This document shows positions 1 through 8,554 of a stretch of DNA of 34,846 bases, piece after piece (within the stretch, counting starts at the first letter, position 1; the number at the start of each line of letters is the position of its first letter). Location: NCBI GenBank assembly GCA_964636575.1, contig CAZWSE010000031.1, positions 1-34,846 on the forward strand. Direction: 5' to 3'. The notes below the pieces were generated by a model. It did not search any database. It was not told where the DNA came from and saw nothing but the letters and a program-made list of their open reading frames with translations. This DNA comes from CAZWSE01 sp964636575. Lineage in GTDB: Bacteria; Pseudomonadota; Alphaproteobacteria; Rhodobacterales; Rhodobacteraceae. The position numbers and the translations under genes are program-made.

Positions 1-3000
1 AACCTGCCTTTGGCGCAGTTTGGAAACCGTGTGCCGCAGTTTTCTTTTGAAGTTCTCCGGTCGGAGCAACCGAACAGCTCAGAGTTCGACACATCGATGT
101 CCGAAGCCGTCGGCGCAGTTGCCTGTATCCCTGGAACTGGTGAGTATACTCTAGCGACGACCCCAGCCTACATGACCTCTGCTTTTGATATGAGTTCTGT
201 CGCAAATATCAATACACCCTCTGGGCTAACTGACTTTCAGACATCTCTGAACACATTGCAGTCCGAGCTACCAAATTGTGGATCGGTTGCTTTGGTGGTG
301 TCTTGGTTTGGCGATGATCTACGCTGCGGAGAGTGTAAACTAACTCCAAAGGTGGAGCAGACCCACACGGATTCCTCATCGATCCCGTGGTCTGTATCTG
401 GTGTTACCCGTGCGCAAGCCGAGACTTTAACCGAAAAAGACGGTCGCCCTATTTATGGCGGCACACCGACAGATGCGTCTGTTATTGAAGCCATCCATGC
501 CATTCAAGATTCTGGCAAAGACGTGATGTTCTATCCTTTCATCTTGATGGAACAACAGGATGGAAACGGGCTTTTAGATCCTTGGTCGGCTGCTGCTGAT
601 CAAGCCACTTTGCCATGGAGAGGGCGTTTAACGCTGTCAAAAGCACCGGGGCAACCTGGATCGCCAGATACCACACAAGGGGCGCAGGATGAGGTTGCAG
701 CCTTTGTGGGGACTGCAATGCCAAGTGATTTTGCAATTGGGCATCATCAAGTCACGTATACAGGGCCAGATGAATGGTCTTTTCGGCGCTTTGTCCTGCA
801 CTATGCCAGCCTTTGTGCAAGTGCAGGGGGCGTTGAAGCGTTTTGTATTGGGTCCGAACTGCGCGGCCTGACCGAAATTCGTGGGCTGAATAACCGATTT
901 GTTTTCGTCGAGGAGTTGCGCGCTTTGGCACGGGATGTCAGGGCCATTCTTGGGCCTAACACAAAAATCAGCTACGCAGCGGATTGGTCGGAGTACTTCG
1001 GACTTCAGCCTGCAGATAGCAGCGGTGATCTGTTTTTTCATCTTGATCCGCTTTGGGCAGACGACAACATCGATTTCATCGGGATCGACAACTATGCGCC
1101 TTTGTCAGATTGGCGCGATACGCCGGATCATTTGGATGCACCTTGGGGAAGCATTCACAATGTCGACTACCTGAAGTCGAACGTGCAAGGCGGCGAGGGT
1201 TACGATTGGTACTACGCATCGCTTCAAGACCGTGCAGATCAAATCAGGACACCGATAGAAGACTTGGACCACAACGAACCGTGGATTTGGAGATTCAAAG
1301 ATATTCGAAACTGGTGGGGACAAGCGCATCACAACCGTATCGGCGGAGAGAGGAGTGATTTCTCTACAGATTGGATTCCGCAGTCAAAACCAATTTGGTT
1401 TACCGAGATCGGATGTGCCGCCGTTGACAAAGGTACGAACCAACCCAATCGGTTTGTAGATCTCAATTCGTCTGAATCGGGATTGCCCTACTATTCAACC
1501 GGCGCGCGGGATGAGTTGATCCAAATCCAGTACTTGAGAACACTTTATTCGTATTGGAACGATCCGCAGAACAATCCAGTATCAGATCTGTACGAAGGCC
1601 CGATGTTGGATATGAGCAAAGCCTTTGTTTGGGCTTGGGATGCACGTCCATACCCGTATTTTCCAAACTCGGTAGATCTGTGGAGCGATGGAGAAAACTA
1701 TGCACGGGGGCATTGGATCAACGGTCGCACGGCATCCAGACCGCTTGCGTCTGTGGTCGAAGAAATATGCATGCGCGCTGGGCTGGAAAACATTGATGTA
1801 TCAGGTCTTCAAGGGCTGGTGAGAGGCTATACCGTATCGGATGTTTCCGATGCTCGAAGCGCGTTACAGCCTTTGATGTTGCGTTATGGTTTTGATGCGG
1901 TCGAGCGCAATGGCGCATTGCACTTCATTAACAGGTCACTGGCCGAAGAGCATACGCTGACGGCCGATGATCTGGCAGTTGCGCCTGAGCAAGACGGTGC
2001 GGTTGAACACATTAGGGAACCGGAAGTTGAAATGTCAGGCCGCGTTCGGTTGCGGTTCATTCAGGCCGATGCCGATTTCGCCGCGATCGCGGAAGAGGCG
2101 ATCCTGCCGGACGACAAAACACATGCAGTCGCGGCATCGGATGTTGAGCTATCGATGACCCGCGCAGAAGGTCGTCAAACGGTTGAACGATGGCTCACTG
2201 AATCGCGGGTCGCACGAGAGAGTATTCGCTTCGCAATACCGTCTTCCAAACAGCATATCGCAGCAGGAAGTTTGGTCTCGATTTCGGGTTCAGACACCAA
2301 CGCAGATGACTTTTATCGCGTCGATAGAGTTGAACAAGCAGAGTTGCAAATTCTGGACGCAGTTCGGGTTGATCCGAACCTTTACCGACCTGCGCCGTTT
2401 CCGGAAGATCCGATCAGTCAGGCCGCCTTTGTGCCGCCCGTTCCAGTGACCTCTCTGTTCCTTGATATTCCGTCGCCGGCTGGAAATGAGACCCTTCAAG
2501 CTCCATTTGTGGCGGTCACAGCGAACCCTTGGCCAGGGGCTGCAGCTGTGTATTCCTCTGAATCAGATGCAGGTTACGCATTGAACAGGATGATTGAAAC
2601 GCGCAGCATTATGGGGCGGACAGTTTCTGATCTTGCTGCAACGGCTTCTGGGATATGGGACCGTGGCCTGCCGCTTCGCGTGATGTTGTCGAGCGGATCA
2701 CTTGAATCAATGTCGTTGTCAGATGTTCTAGCCGGGCAGAACTTTGCTGCGATTGGAGATGGTACGTCTGGAAACTGGGAGCTTTTCCAGTTCGCTTCTG
2801 CGCAGTTGGTAGGGCACAATACATGGGACCTGTCACAAAGACTAAGAGGACGGTTGGGAACAGAGGCCTTGATGCCTGACGTTTGGCCGGCCGGATCGAA
2901 GTTTGTGTTGCTCAATACATTGCCTAATCAACTGGATCTATCCCAGCAGCACAGAGGGCTGGAGCGGCATTACAGAATTGGGCCTGCCAAACGCGGGTAC

Positions 3001-3369
3001 GATGATCCGTCTTACCAGCATCATGTTGAGGTGTTTCAAGGCAACGCGTTGCGCCCCTATGCGCCGTGTCATTTGGTCTCCTCAATTGACCAATCCGGAG
3101 ACCTGCATCTCCGCTGGACCCGCCGGACACGCATTGCCGGGGATGACTGGATTGGGAACGATGTGCCGTTAGGTGAAGAGCAAGAATTGTACCATATCCA
3201 AGCGAAGGCCAACGGTGTTGTTGTTCGCGAGGAAATCGTGGCCCAACCCAGTTGGGCGTACAGTTCTGTCGCGCAATCAAGCGATAACTTCGTGGGCGAG
3301 ACTGCTCTGCATGTCGCTCAGGTTTCGGCGATATATGGGCCCGGGGCTTTCGCGTCTGTCCAACTGTAG
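1..3369 (+). CDS. Gene transfer agent tail/baseplate protein (RcGTA gp15 'megatron' type), 5'-truncated by the window edge
   Basis: The frame is open from base 1 and ends at TAG 3367-3369, so the start lies upstream; the first TTG or ATG inside the window is not the real start. The 1,122 visible codons cover most of a family protein of about 1,300 residues. The first half resembles the GTA TIM-barrel-like (glycoside-hydrolase-like) domain, with the stretches FIGIDNYAP near visible residue 360 and WFTEIGC near 466. The middle (about 590-850) resembles the phage-tail_3/host-specificity domain, followed by a beta-rich C-terminal part. In RcGTA this protein forms the tip of the tail baseplate and helps the particle reach the recipient envelope. 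No frameshift is visible, so the gene looks intact. Family assignment is from recognised motifs; domain limits are estimates. Confidence 0.88.
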   Translation, partial: NLPLAQFGNRVPQFSFEVLRSEQPNSSEFDTSMSEAVGAVACIPGTGEYTLATTPAYMTSAFDMSSVANINTPSGLTDFQTSLNTLQSELPNCGSVALVVSWFGDDLRCGECKLTPKVEQTHTDSSSIPWSVSGVTRAQAETLTEKDGRPIYGGTPTDASVIEAIHAIQDSGKDVMFYPFILMEQQDGNGLLDPWSAAADQATLPWRGRLTLSKAPGQPGSPDTTQGAQDEVAAFVGTAMPSDFAIGHHQVTYTGPDEWSFRRFVLHYASLCASAGGVEAFCIGSELRGLTEIRGLNNRFVFVEELRALARDVRAILGPNTKISYAADWSEYFGLQPADSSGDLFFHLDPLWADDNIDFIGIDNYAPLSDWRDTPDHLDAPWGSIHNVDYLKSNVQGGEGYDWYYASLQDRADQIRTPIEDLDHNEPWIWRFKDIRNWWGQAHHNRIGGERSDFSTDWIPQSKPIWFTEIGCAAVDKGTNQPNRFVDLNSSESGLPYYSTGARDELIQIQYLRTLYSYWNDPQNNPVSDLYEGPMLDMSKAFVWAWDARPYPYFPNSVDLWSDGENYARGHWINGRTASRPLASVVEEICMRAGLENIDVSGLQGLVRGYTVSDVSDARSALQPLMLRYGFDAVERNGALHFINRSLAEEHTLTADDLAVAPEQDGAVEHIREPEVEMSGRVRLRFIQADADFAAIAEEAILPDDKTHAVAASDVELSMTRAEGRQTVERWLTESRVARESIRFAIPSSKQHIAAGSLVSISGSDTNADDFYRVDRVEQAELQILDAVRVDPNLYRPAPFPEDPISQAAFVPPVPVTSLFLDIPSPAGNETLQAPFVAVTANPWPGAAAVYSSESDAGYALNRMIETRSIMGRTVSDLAATASGIWDRGLPLRVMLSSGSLESMSLSDVLAGQNFAAIGDGTSGNWELFQFASAQLVGHNTWDLSQRLRGRLGTEALMPDVWPAGSKFVLLNTLPNQLDLSQQHRGLERHYRIGPAKRGYDDPSYQHHVEVFQGNALRPYAPCHLVSSIDQSGDLHLRWTRRTRIAGDDWIGNDVPLGEEQELYHIQAKANGVVVREEIVAQPSWAYSSVAQSSDNFVGETALHVAQVSAIYGPGAFASVQL

Positions 3370-3467
3370 CCCGCCGCCCGTAAGAGTTTAACCGACCCAG
3401 AAAACCAAGATTGCATTCGATCCCAGAAAGGCAGATACTTTAGGCCTAGCATTGCGAGGTCTCGATA

Positions 3468-4280
3468 ATGGGTCAGCTTAAAACTTCAGTGACATCAGTG
3501 GATCCCGTCTGGGATCAGATTTCCAAAGAAGCCCGCCAAGCGGTAGCGGATGAACCGCTTATGGGCGGGCTTGTTCATGCATGCGTGTTGCACCATCAAA
3601 CGCTTGAAAAGGCGCTATCTTATCGTATCGCGGCTAAACTGGCATCCAATGAGATGTCGATGGTTATCTTGCGCGAGATTGCTGATGACGTATACGCACA
3701 AGCGCCGGAACTGGTGGATGCGGCCCGCGCTGACCTGGTAGCGGTCTATGAGCGTGACCCAGCGTGCCACAGGCTTTTGCAACCGATCTTGTACTTCAAA
3801 GGCTATCAAGCCATGCAAGCCTACCGTGTTGGCCATTGGCTGTTCACACATGGAAAGCATGATCTGGCCTATTTCGTACAAATGCGTGTGTCCGAGATTT
3901 TTGGCGTCGATATTCACCCGGCCGCGACAATCGGGAAGGGCATCATGATTGATCATGCCCATTCGATTGTGATCGGTGAAACTGCGGTGGTCGGTGACAA
4001 CGTCTCAATGCTCCATTCGGTGACACTGGGCGGGACCGGCAAGGACGACGATGATCGCCACCCTAAGATCGGTAACGGTGTTCTGATCGGGGCCGGTGCC
4101 AAAATCTTGGGAAATATCAAAGTTGGGGACTGCTCACGCATTGCCGCAGGGTCCGTAGTTTTGGATGAAGTGCCTGAGTGCAAAACAGTGGCAGGCATCC
4201 CAGCGCGGATCGTCGGAGAGGCGGGATGCTCGCAACCTGCGCTGTCAATGGATCAGATATTGAACGGTTGCGGCGGCTAA
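3468..4280 (+). CDS. cysE: Serine O-acetyltransferase
   Basis: This 270-residue protein makes O-acetylserine from serine and acetyl-CoA, the first step of cysteine synthesis, in the cytoplasm. The N-terminal helical SATase domain (about 10-115) is followed by a left-handed beta-helix of hexapeptide repeats (about 145-250). The signature DHAHS at 162-166 carries the conserved catalytic Asp-His, and HSVTLGGTGK at 183-192 is typical of the family. Translation starts at ATG 3468 with GAGG about 9 nt upstream. It follows the GTA tail gene after a 98-nt gap with no terminator visible, and ends just before a strong bidirectional hairpin. From memory, cysE often flanks the GTA cluster in Rhodobacterales; this does not imply a role in GTA production. 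Confidence 0.96.
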   Translation: MGQLKTSVTSVDPVWDQISKEARQAVADEPLMGGLVHACVLHHQTLEKALSYRIAAKLASNEMSMVILREIADDVYAQAPELVDAARADLVAVYERDPACHRLLQPILYFKGYQAMQAYRVGHWLFTHGKHDLAYFVQMRVSEIFGVDIHPAATIGKGIMIDHAHSIVIGETAVVGDNVSMLHSVTLGGTGKDDDDRHPKIGNGVLIGAGAKILGNIKVGDCSRIAAGSVVLDEVPECKTVAGIPARIVGEAGCSQPALSMDQILNGCGG

Positions 4281-4304
4281 AGCTTAGATCAAACGCAAAC
4301 AAAT

Positions 4305-4335
4305 AGGGCGTCCTTGCTACAGTCAAGGACGCCCT
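4305..4335. terminator. Bidirectional intrinsic terminator between cysE and pdhC
   Basis: A perfect 12-bp inverted repeat, AGGGCGTCCTTG (4305-4316) and CAAGGACGCCCT (4324-4335), encloses a 7-nt loop. A T-rich run (GTTTGTTGG) follows on the plus strand and ATTTGTTTG on the minus strand. It lies between convergent genes, so it probably ends transcription from both sides. Confidence 0.88.
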
Positions 4336-4355
4336 GTTTGTTGGTGACGATGTGG

Positions 4356-5651
4356 TCAGGCCAACATCGTCATCGGGTTTTCTAGGTTGTCTTTGATTGC
4401 GTTCAAAAGGTTCGCACCAAGCGCACCATCGATCACACGGTGGTCCACAGACAAAGTCGTGGACATGACAATACCCACTTTGACCTCTCCATCTTCACCC
4501 ACGATAGGCTTCTTGACACCAGCGCCAACCGCCAAAATGGCTGCATGAGGCGGGTTGATGATGGCATCAAAGTTATCGATCCCGAACATCCCCAGATTTG
4601 AAATCGCGAAGCTGCCACCCTGGTATTCATGTGGCGCAAGTTTGCGATCTCGAGCGCGCGATGCGAGGTCTTTCATTTCCGCAGAGAGTGCAGAAAGTGA
4701 CTTCATATCAGCATCTTGCAGGACGGGGGTGAACAGACCACCTTCGATTGCGACAGCCACAGCCACGTCGGACTTAGTGAATTGCAATGTGCGATCACCT
4801 GCCCACACAGCGTTCGCTTCAGGCACCTGTTGCAAGGCCAAGGCGCAGGCTTTGATGATGAAATCGTTGACCGAGAGCTTGATACCGCGTGGTTCCAACT
4901 GTTTGTTCAACTGAGACCGGAAGGCCATCAGCGCATCCAGCTCAATATCGCGACGCAGATAGAAATGCGGGACGCTTTGTTTGGCTTCGGTCAAACGGGC
5001 AGCGATTGTTTTGCGCATCCCATCGAGAGAGACTTCCTCAAAGGGGCGTCCTTCGTACATCTTCAACACAGTTTCGGTCGCGGGGCCTGAGGCCATTGAC
5101 GCTGTTGCCGCCGCAGGCGCAGCAGCCTTGGCCGCTGGGGCCGCCGCTTGAGGCGCCGCAGTTGCGCCTTCCACGTCGGCTTTTACAATCCGGCCGTGCG
5201 GTCCAGAGCCGGTCAAAGAAGCCAAGTCGATACCTTTGTCAGCAGCGATCCGGCGCGCCAAAGGCGATGCAAAAACGCGGGTTCCGTCAGCGGCCTTGGG
5301 CGCAGGTGCAGCTGGGGCCGTAGTGGCTGACGCGCTTGGCGTGGACACCTCAGGCTGAGCCTCATTGGCAGCAGGAGCGGGCGAAGACCCAATATCTTCA
5401 GCGCTTTCGCCGTCTTCCAGCAAAACGGCAATCACTTCGTTAACCTTAACGCCTTCGGAGCCTTCAGCGATCAAGATCTTGCCAATGACGCCTTCATCAA
5501 CGGCTTCAAACTCCATGGTCGCTTTGTCGGTCTCGATTTCGGCCATCACGTCGCCAGACGCAACGGTGTCGCCTTCCTTGACCAACCACTTGGCCAAAGT
5601 ACCTTCTTCCATCGTTGGGGAAAGGGCAGGCATGAGAATTTCGATTGGCAT
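4356..5651 (-). CDS. pdhC: Pyruvate dehydrogenase complex E2, dihydrolipoamide acetyltransferase
   Basis: This 431-residue subunit transfers the acetyl group from lipoamide to CoA and forms the core of the complex. An N-terminal lipoyl domain (about 1-80) has the lipoylated Lys at 43 in ETDKATMEF. An Ala/Pro linker is followed by a peripheral subunit-binding domain (about 126-160, VFASPLARRIAADKG) that docks E1/E3. A second Ala/Pro linker leads to the catalytic domain (about 200-431) with the active-site motif DHRVIDG (His404, Asp408). It is the last gene of pdhA-pdhB-pdhC, 12 nt after pdhB, so the three genes are probably one transcript. There is a single lipoyl domain, as usual in alphaproteobacteria, and the E1-beta subunit carries a near copy of it. 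Confidence 0.96.
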   Translation of the reverse strand: MPIEILMPALSPTMEEGTLAKWLVKEGDTVASGDVMAEIETDKATMEFEAVDEGVIGKILIAEGSEGVKVNEVIAVLLEDGESAEDIGSSPAPAANEAQPEVSTPSASATTAPAAPAPKAADGTRVFASPLARRIAADKGIDLASLTGSGPHGRIVKADVEGATAAPQAAAPAAKAAAPAAATASMASGPATETVLKMYEGRPFEEVSLDGMRKTIAARLTEAKQSVPHFYLRRDIELDALMAFRSQLNKQLEPRGIKLSVNDFIIKACALALQQVPEANAVWAGDRTLQFTKSDVAVAVAIEGGLFTPVLQDADMKSLSALSAEMKDLASRARDRKLAPHEYQGGSFAISNLGMFGIDNFDAIINPPHAAILAVGAGVKKPIVGEDGEVKVGIVMSTTLSVDHRVIDGALGANLLNAIKDNLENPMTMLA

Positions 5652-5663
5652 GACTGGCTCTCC

Positions 5664-7025
5664 TTAACGGTAAGTGACGGATTTCACAGCGTCGATCACT
5701 TCTGCAGTTGTGATCAGCGCATGTTTTTCGAGGTTCGCGGCGTAAGGCATCGGAACGTCCTTGCCGGTGCAGTTGATGACCGGTGCATCAAGATAGTCAA
5801 ACGCTTGCTGCATCAAGACCGAGCTGATGTAACTGCCGACCGATCCTTGTGGCCAACCTTCCTCAACTGTCACGCAACGGTTGGTCTTCATGACAGACCG
5901 GATAATCGCATCAGTGTCCATCGGGCGGATTGTGCGCAGATCAAGAACTTCGGCGCTAATGCCGTCCTCTGCCAGTTTCTCAGCCGCTTCGAGGGCATAG
6001 GTCATACCGATACCAAAGCTAACAATTGTAACGTCGGTGCCTTCGCGCCACACACGGGCTTTTCCAAAGGGGACGGTATAGTCGTCGAGGTCAGGTACAT
6101 CAAAGGTGCGACCGTAGAGAATTTCGTTCTCCAAGAAGATCACCGGGTTATCATCGCGGATCGCTGTTTTCATCAAGCCCTTCGCGTCAGAGGCCGAGTA
6201 GGGCATGCAGACCTTCAATCCGGGCACTTGCATATACCACGCCGCGTAGTCCTGTGAGTGCTGTGCACCAACACGCGCAGCCGCGCCATTGGGGCCACGA
6301 AACACCATCGGAGCGCCCATCTGACCGCCTGACATATACAGCGTTTTAGCAGCAGAGTTAATAATGTGATCAATGGCTTGCATGGCGAAGTTGAACGTCA
6401 TGAATTCAACGATTGGGCGTAGACCAGCCATGGCTGAACCCGTGGCGATACCTGCAAACCCGTGTTCGGTGATTGGTGTGTCGATAACCCGTTTTGGTCC
6501 GAACTCATCCAACATGCCTTGGCTGATTTTGTAAGCGCCTTGGTATTCGGCGACTTCTTCACCCATGAGGTAAACGGCAGGATCGATCCGCATTTCCTCA
6601 GACATACCATCGCGCAAAGCTTCGCGGACAGTTTGCTGCTTCATAGGGGTGCCTTCAGGCCAGTCCGGTGTGACGTCCGCAGCAGGTGCGACAGGTGCAG
6701 GCGTCGTGGCAGCAGCGGCCACAGGGGCAGGGGTTTCGGCAGCTGCGGGAGCGGCAGCAGCAGGCGCATCGGTAACCTCTTCGCCTTCTTCAACAAGAAT
6801 AGCGATGGCAGTGTTAACAGCCACGCCTTCGGTGCCCTCAGCCACAAGAATTTTACCGATGACGCCTTCATCAACAGCTTCAAACTCCATCGTAGCTTTG
6901 TCGGTTTCAATTTCAGCCATGATATCGCCGGAGGATACAGTATCCCCTTCCTTGACGAGCCATTTGGCTAATGTGCCTTCTTCCATCGTCGGAGAAAGAG
7001 CGGGCATGAGAATTTCGGTTGCCAT
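5664..7025 (-). CDS. pdhB: Pyruvate dehydrogenase E1 subunit beta with N-terminal lipoyl domain
   Basis: This 453-residue protein is the beta half of the heterotetrameric E1, which decarboxylates pyruvate with thiamine diphosphate. Residues 1-80 are a complete lipoyl domain (Lys43 in ETDKATMEF). A linker rich in Ala and Pro (about 84-120) follows, then the transketolase-type pyrimidine-binding domain (about 130-305) and the transketolase C-terminal domain (about 320-445). The extra lipoyl domain makes it about 120 residues longer than a plain E1-beta; this architecture is known in rhizobia and roseobacters. The lipoyl domain is almost the same protein sequence as that of the neighbouring E2, although the DNA differs at many third codon positions. 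The start ATG at 7025 lies 13 nt after the pdhA stop. Confidence 0.95.
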   Translation of the reverse strand: MATEILMPALSPTMEEGTLAKWLVKEGDTVSSGDIMAEIETDKATMEFEAVDEGVIGKILVAEGTEGVAVNTAIAILVEEGEEVTDAPAAAAPAAAETPAPVAAAATTPAPVAPAADVTPDWPEGTPMKQQTVREALRDGMSEEMRIDPAVYLMGEEVAEYQGAYKISQGMLDEFGPKRVIDTPITEHGFAGIATGSAMAGLRPIVEFMTFNFAMQAIDHIINSAAKTLYMSGGQMGAPMVFRGPNGAAARVGAQHSQDYAAWYMQVPGLKVCMPYSASDAKGLMKTAIRDDNPVIFLENEILYGRTFDVPDLDDYTVPFGKARVWREGTDVTIVSFGIGMTYALEAAEKLAEDGISAEVLDLRTIRPMDTDAIIRSVMKTNRCVTVEEGWPQGSVGSYISSVLMQQAFDYLDAPVINCTGKDVPMPYAANLEKHALITTAEVIDAVKSVTYR

Positions 7026-7038
7026 ATCAGTCTCTCCT

Positions 7039-8028
7039 TCAGGCGTAGATATCTGTCCAGAGCTCTTCCAAGGCGGGCTCTGGGGATGTTTTGGCGAATT
7101 CGGCGCTGTCGTTGACGACGGCCTTGATCTCTTTGTCGATGCCTTTCAGCTCGTCCTCGGTGGCGTGCTTGCCAGTCAGCAGCAGCTCACGCACCTGCTC
7201 GATCGGATCACGTTCATCGCGCATCTTTTGCACTTCCTCGCGGGTCCGGTACTTAGCCGGATCAGACATCGAGTGCCCTCTGTAGCGGTATGTTTTGATT
7301 TCGAGTATGTAGGGACCTTTACCAGCGCGACAGTGGGCTACTGCGGTTTCGCCAGCGTCTTTCACGGCCAGAACGTCCATTCCATCGACCGCCTGACCGG
7401 GGATACCGAAGGCCATACCGCGCTCATAAATCTCAGCGGAAGAGGTGGAACGTTGTTGCGAAGTGCCCATAGCGTATTGGTTGTTTTCGATCACAAAGAC
7501 GCAAGGCAGTTCCCAAAGTGCGGCCATGTTGAAGGTCTCATAGACCTGACCTTGGTTTGCCGCGCCATCACCGAAATAAGTGAAGGACACATTGTCGTTC
7601 TCATTGTACTTATCCGCAAAGGCCAGCCCTGCGCCCAAGGGCACTTGCGCTGCAACGATGCCATGCCCGCCATAGAAATGCTTCTCTTTCGAGAACATAT
7701 GCATGGAGCCACCCTTACCTTTGGAATAGCCGCCCTCGCGGCCCGTCAGTTCGGCCATGACGCCATTAGGGTCCATGCCACAGGCCAGCATATGGCCGTG
7801 ATCGCGGTAAGAAGTGATGCGCTTGTCGCCGTCTTTGGCACAAGCCTCAAGGCCCACAACAACCGCTTCCTGACCGATGTAAAGATGGCAAAACCCACCG
7901 ATCAAACCCATTCCGTAAAGCTGACCAGCCTTCTCTTCGAATCGCCGGATCAACAGCATGTCGCGGTAGTAGGCCTTCAGTTCATCCGCAGAAACATTTG
8001 GTTTCTTTGAGCTTTTTCGCGTCGCCAT
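7039..8028 (-). CDS. pdhA: Pyruvate dehydrogenase E1 subunit alpha
   Basis: This 329-residue protein is the alpha half of E1 and binds thiamine diphosphate. The binding motif is visible as GDGAANQG (153-160) and, about 25 residues later, the NN of ENNQYAMG (182-183). The conserved loop YRYRGHSMSDPAKY (257-270) is the region that is phosphorylated in mitochondrial homologues. Length matches alphaproteobacterial E1-alpha. It is the first gene of pdhA-pdhB-pdhC. Its start codon at 8026-8028 is preceded by a GGAG-type ribosome-binding site and, 27 nt upstream, by an 18-bp palindrome shared with lpdA. ftsB lies upstream on the same strand, 106 nt away. Confidence 0.97.
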   Translation of the reverse strand: MATRKSSKKPNVSADELKAYYRDMLLIRRFEEKAGQLYGMGLIGGFCHLYIGQEAVVVGLEACAKDGDKRITSYRDHGHMLACGMDPNGVMAELTGREGGYSKGKGGSMHMFSKEKHFYGGHGIVAAQVPLGAGLAFADKYNENDNVSFTYFGDGAANQGQVYETFNMAALWELPCVFVIENNQYAMGTSQQRSTSSAEIYERGMAFGIPGQAVDGMDVLAVKDAGETAVAHCRAGKGPYILEIKTYRYRGHSMSDPAKYRTREEVQKMRDERDPIEQVRELLLTGKHATEDELKGIDKEIKAVVNDSAEFAKTSPEPALEELWTDIYA

Positions 8029-8055
8029 GCAGTCGATCTCCTATCCGCAGGATAA

Positions 8056-8073
8056 TAGTTTACCATTAAACTA
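8056..8073 (-). promoter_or_regulatory. Palindromic operator upstream of pdhA (shared with lpdA)
   Basis: Read toward pdhA, the site is TAGTTTA-ATGG-TAAACTA: two perfect 7-bp inverted arms around a 4-nt spacer. It ends 27 nt before the pdhA start codon. The same 18 bp, with one spacer change, lies upstream of lpdA at 21802-21819. The position close to the start codon would suit a repressor that overlaps the promoter or transcription start. No convincing -35 element is visible around it. The regulator is not identifiable from this window. Confidence 0.75.
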
Positions 8074-8134
8074 ATTCTATACTGGATAGAGAGGCAAAGC
8101 GCGAGTGTCAGAATGACGCGCCGTCAATCAAGGC

Positions 8135-8434
8135 TTAGCGGATAACGATTTCGTCGCTGCGGACCATGCCAAGAACAGATCGAACCTGTTCGTCCAGCAG
8201 ATCAAGGTCAAGATAGTCGTCAGACAAGCGCAACGTCAGGTTTTCCATACGCGCAACTTCTAGGTTCAACTCAGCCAACTGTAGTCGGAGGTGATTTGCT
8301 TCGGCATTCACTTCGGCGCGCCGGAAAAGGCCGTAGTCGCCTTGCACAGCGGCAAATGTAAAATACACACACAGGCCAAGGGCCACAATTGCGTAGATAA
8401 AACCCCCGAAGTTGGGGCGGGTTTGGGATGTCAC
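8135..8434 (-). CDS. ftsB: Cell division protein FtsB/DivIC family (septum formation initiator)
   Basis: This small bitopic membrane protein belongs to the FtsB-FtsL-FtsQ part of the divisome. I chose GTG 8434 as the start (99 residues, beginning VTSQTRPNFGG) because it fits the family's short cytoplasmic tail. An in-frame GTG at 8476 would add 14 residues. A transmembrane segment (FIYAIVALGLCVYFTFAAV) is followed by a short GL motif (GDYGLFRR) and a leucine-rich periplasmic coiled coil (about 45-90), the FtsB pattern. It sits upstream of pdhA on the same strand, an arrangement common in Rhodobacterales, where eno often precedes it; here a dehydrogenase gene precedes it instead. The family call is firm, the start less so. 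Confidence 0.85.
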   Translation of the reverse strand: MTSQTRPNFGGFIYAIVALGLCVYFTFAAVQGDYGLFRRAEVNAEANHLRLQLAELNLEVARMENLTLRLSDDYLDLDLLDEQVRSVLGMVRSDEIVIR

Positions 8435-8554
8435 GTTGGTCTGCCTATATATTGTATCGCGCCTCTTGGTGGGCACGTTCCAACACTATGACATACCTAA
8501 ACGGGTCTGTGAATCCCTTTGTCCATGAGCAAGGGGAAAAACTTGGATATGTGA

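Noticed and set aside
6649..8010. A 453-codon open frame on the plus strand, antisense to pdhB and pdhA.
   Set aside because: It is a mirror of the Ala/Gly-rich and strongly codon-biased pdh genes. Its product is low in complexity, matches no family I recognise and has no ribosome-binding site.
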